Below, in pieces: positions 6,552-7,469 of a DNA stretch of 7,469 nt. The notes under the pieces were generated by a model. That model was given only the letters and a program-made list of their open reading frames with translations. It ran no database searches and had not been told where the DNA came from. Every line of letters begins with the position of its first letter. Position 1 is the first letter of the stretch. This DNA is from Actinomycetes bacterium (lineage in GTDB: Bacteria; Actinomycetota; Actinomycetes; JAJYSQ01). Made by a program: the position numbers and the translations under genes. Location of the stretch: positions 1 to 7,469 of the forward strand of contig JAJYSQ010000068.1 of the NCBI GenBank assembly GCA_021793495.1, read 5' to 3'.

Positions 6552-6868
6552 CGCACCCGGACCCGACTCGAGCCTCGCGTGAGCGGGACGACGCACTGGC
6601 TCGGCTGTCTCGGATGACCCGGACGACCGGGACGGTGGCCGCCATCGCCGCTGGCGGGATCGCACTCGTGCTCAACTCCCCGTACACGCACCGCAGCGCC
6701 TCGCCGACCACCGAGACGGCCACCTCGCCGGGCGTGACCTCCCCGGGCGTCTCCGGCCAGGGCGCCGAGGGCGACGACCGGGGCACGGCGCCCCAGCAGG
6801 TCCCGCAGCAGGTCACCCCGCCGACGACGACCAACCAGCAGCCGCTGGTCACCTCGGGCGGGTCGTGA
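6548..6868 (+). CDS. Small single-span membrane protein, Pro/Thr/Ser/Gln-rich outer tail, function unknown
   Basis: A 106-residue protein that I do not recognise. It has a charged, Arg-rich N-terminus (residues 1-27), one hydrophobic segment at about 28-42 (GTVAAIAAGGIALVL), then about 60 residues of low-complexity sequence rich in Pro, Thr, Ser, Gln and Gly. The positive-inside rule suggests N-in/C-out. The tail has no Cys and no (S/T)GA(S/T) flavinylation motif. It starts within an ATGA overlap with the ferredoxin stop and has a strong ribosome binding site, so it belongs to the redox operon. In related actinobacterial ferric-reductase/ApbE neighbourhoods, as I recall them, an FMN-binding protein with an N-terminal anchor and linker is common. 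This protein resembles only that anchor and linker. It could be a remnant of such a protein or a separate accessory or scaffold protein. It ends 6 bases from the convergent dehydrogenase stop. Confidence 0.75.
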   Translation: MTHPDPTRASRERDDALARLSRMTRTTGTVAAIAAGGIALVLNSPYTHRSASPTTETATSPGVTSPGVSGQGAEGDDRGTAPQQVPQQVTPPTTTNQQPLVTSGGS

Positions 6869-6874
6869 CCCGGC

Positions 6875-7469
6875 TCACCGGCGCGGCCAACCGTTCATCG
6901 GCAGCAGCCTCGACGCGGCCACCGCCAACTGGTACTGCCGTCCTGGCACACTGACGGACCGGCCGCGGGCCAGGTCGCGCAGCGCGGTGTCCACGACGTG
7001 GTCGACCCCCAGCCAGGCCAGGCGGGGGACCCCGTCGACGTGCATCCCGGCGCGCTGGTGGAACTCGGTCCGGGTGAACCCCGGGCAGACGGCCATCATC
7101 CGTACGCCCGTACCAGCGAGCTCTCCGGCCACCCCACGGCTGAAGCTGGTCACCCAGGCCTTGGCCGCGCCGTACGTGCCCGTCGGCAGGAACGAGGCGA
7201 CCGAGGAGACGTTCACCACACCCCCGTGGCCCCGGGCCACCATCCCGGGCAGCGCGGCGTGGGTCAGCTCGAGCACTGCGCGGACCAGGACGTCCAGCAG
7301 CCGGGTCTCGGCGTCCAGGTCGCCGCCGACGAACCGCTGGTGCACACCGAACCCGGCATTGTTCACCAGCAGGTCCACCGGCTCCTCGGTCGCCCGCAAC
7401 CGCTCGGCGGCCCCCGCCCGTCCCGTCGCGGTGGCGAGGTCGGCCACCAGCACCTGTGCCCGGACGCGG
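6875..7469 (-). CDS. Short-chain dehydrogenase/reductase (5' partial, runs off the right edge)
   Basis: The minus-strand frame is open to the window edge. The residues before the GTG at 7453 (RVRAQ) continue naturally into VLVADLAT, so the true start and the nucleotide-binding TGxxxGxG motif lie outside. About 198 residues are visible. Classical SDR motifs: ADLAT (cofactor-side acidic residue), VNNAGFG (NNAG), the catalytic Ser in VNVSSVASF, YGAAK with Tyr at 7172-7174 and Lys at 7160-7162, and CPGFTRTEF after the active site. The YxxxK pair and Ser are all intact, so it is probably an active NAD(P)-dependent oxidoreductase; the substrate is not predictable. It is convergent with the redox operon, with only 6 bases between stops, and I see no terminator hairpin there, so it is unlikely to be part of that system. 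Confidence 0.92.
   Translation of the reverse strand, partial: RVRAQVLVADLATATGRAGAAERLRATEEPVDLLVNNAGFGVHQRFVGGDLDAETRLLDVLVRAVLELTHAALPGMVARGHGGVVNVSSVASFLPTGTYGAAKAWVTSFSRGVAGELAGTGVRMMAVCPGFTRTEFHQRAGMHVDGVPRLAWLGVDHVVDTALRDLARGRSVSVPGRQYQLAVAASRLLPMNGWPRR

Larger units (their letters stand above)
3357..6868 (+). other. Predicted five-gene redox operon with consecutive 4-base overlaps
   Basis: apbE, the haem membrane protein, the NuoF-like protein, the ferredoxin and the small membrane protein are joined at 4331-4334 (ATGA), 4921-4924 (GTGA), 6255-6258 (ATGA) and 6548-6551 (ATGA). Each stop overlaps the next start by the same 4 bases, the usual sign of translational coupling and one transcript. 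The content points to one membrane electron-transfer pathway. Transcription probably starts in the 3292-3356 gap. Confidence 0.85.

Noticed and set aside
6869..6874. Bidirectional terminator between the convergent small membrane protein and dehydrogenase genes
   Set aside because: The gap is 6 bases and no convincing stem-loop is visible across the two stop codons.

Overview
The window is very GC-rich with dense, G/C-ending codon use. Its proteins most resemble those of high-GC Actinomycetota: an MprA/MprB-like two-component pair, a DapC/kynurenine-aminotransferase-like enzyme of the mycobacterial type, and an actinobacterial P450-type ferredoxin. I cannot place it to genus. There are nine protein-coding genes, two of them cut by the window edges. 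I see no RNA genes, insertion sequences, CRISPR arrays or phage genes.

Layout: (1) from the left edge to 1075, the 3' part of a class I/II PLP aminotransferase on the plus strand. (2) 1096-3291, an OmpR-family response regulator followed 3 bases later by its membrane histidine kinase. (3) 3292-3356, the only real intergenic gap (65 bases), which holds three 11-bp-spaced direct repeats of the form YTYAS that look like an OmpR-family operator. (4) 3357-6868, a five-gene plus-strand operon in which every junction is a 4-base ATGA or GTGA overlap: a cytoplasmic ApbE-type FMN transferase, a stand-alone ferric-reductase-like haem membrane protein, a NuoF-like flavin/FeS oxidoreductase, a CxxHxxC ferredoxin, and a small single-span membrane protein with a Pro/Thr/Gln-rich outer tail. 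(5) 6875 to the right edge, a convergent minus-strand short-chain dehydrogenase/reductase whose N-terminus lies outside the window.

The operon in (4) is the most interesting part. Its parts suggest a membrane electron-transfer line: a NuoF-like protein takes electrons from a soluble donor (perhaps NAD(P)H), a small ferredoxin relays them, and a two-haem membrane protein carries them across the membrane to an outer acceptor. ApbE would attach FMN to some component. The puzzle is the missing target: no FMN-binding domain with its (S/T)GA(S/T) attachment motif is visible. The final gene has only the membrane anchor and linker expected of such a protein. Several FeS or metal ligands are also atypical: an Ala in the NuoF-type cluster motif, a His in the ferredoxin motif, and an Asn near the ApbE C-terminal metal site. 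The adjacent two-component system probably controls the operon through the repeat array. The electron-flow direction, the acceptor and the regulation are all inference.
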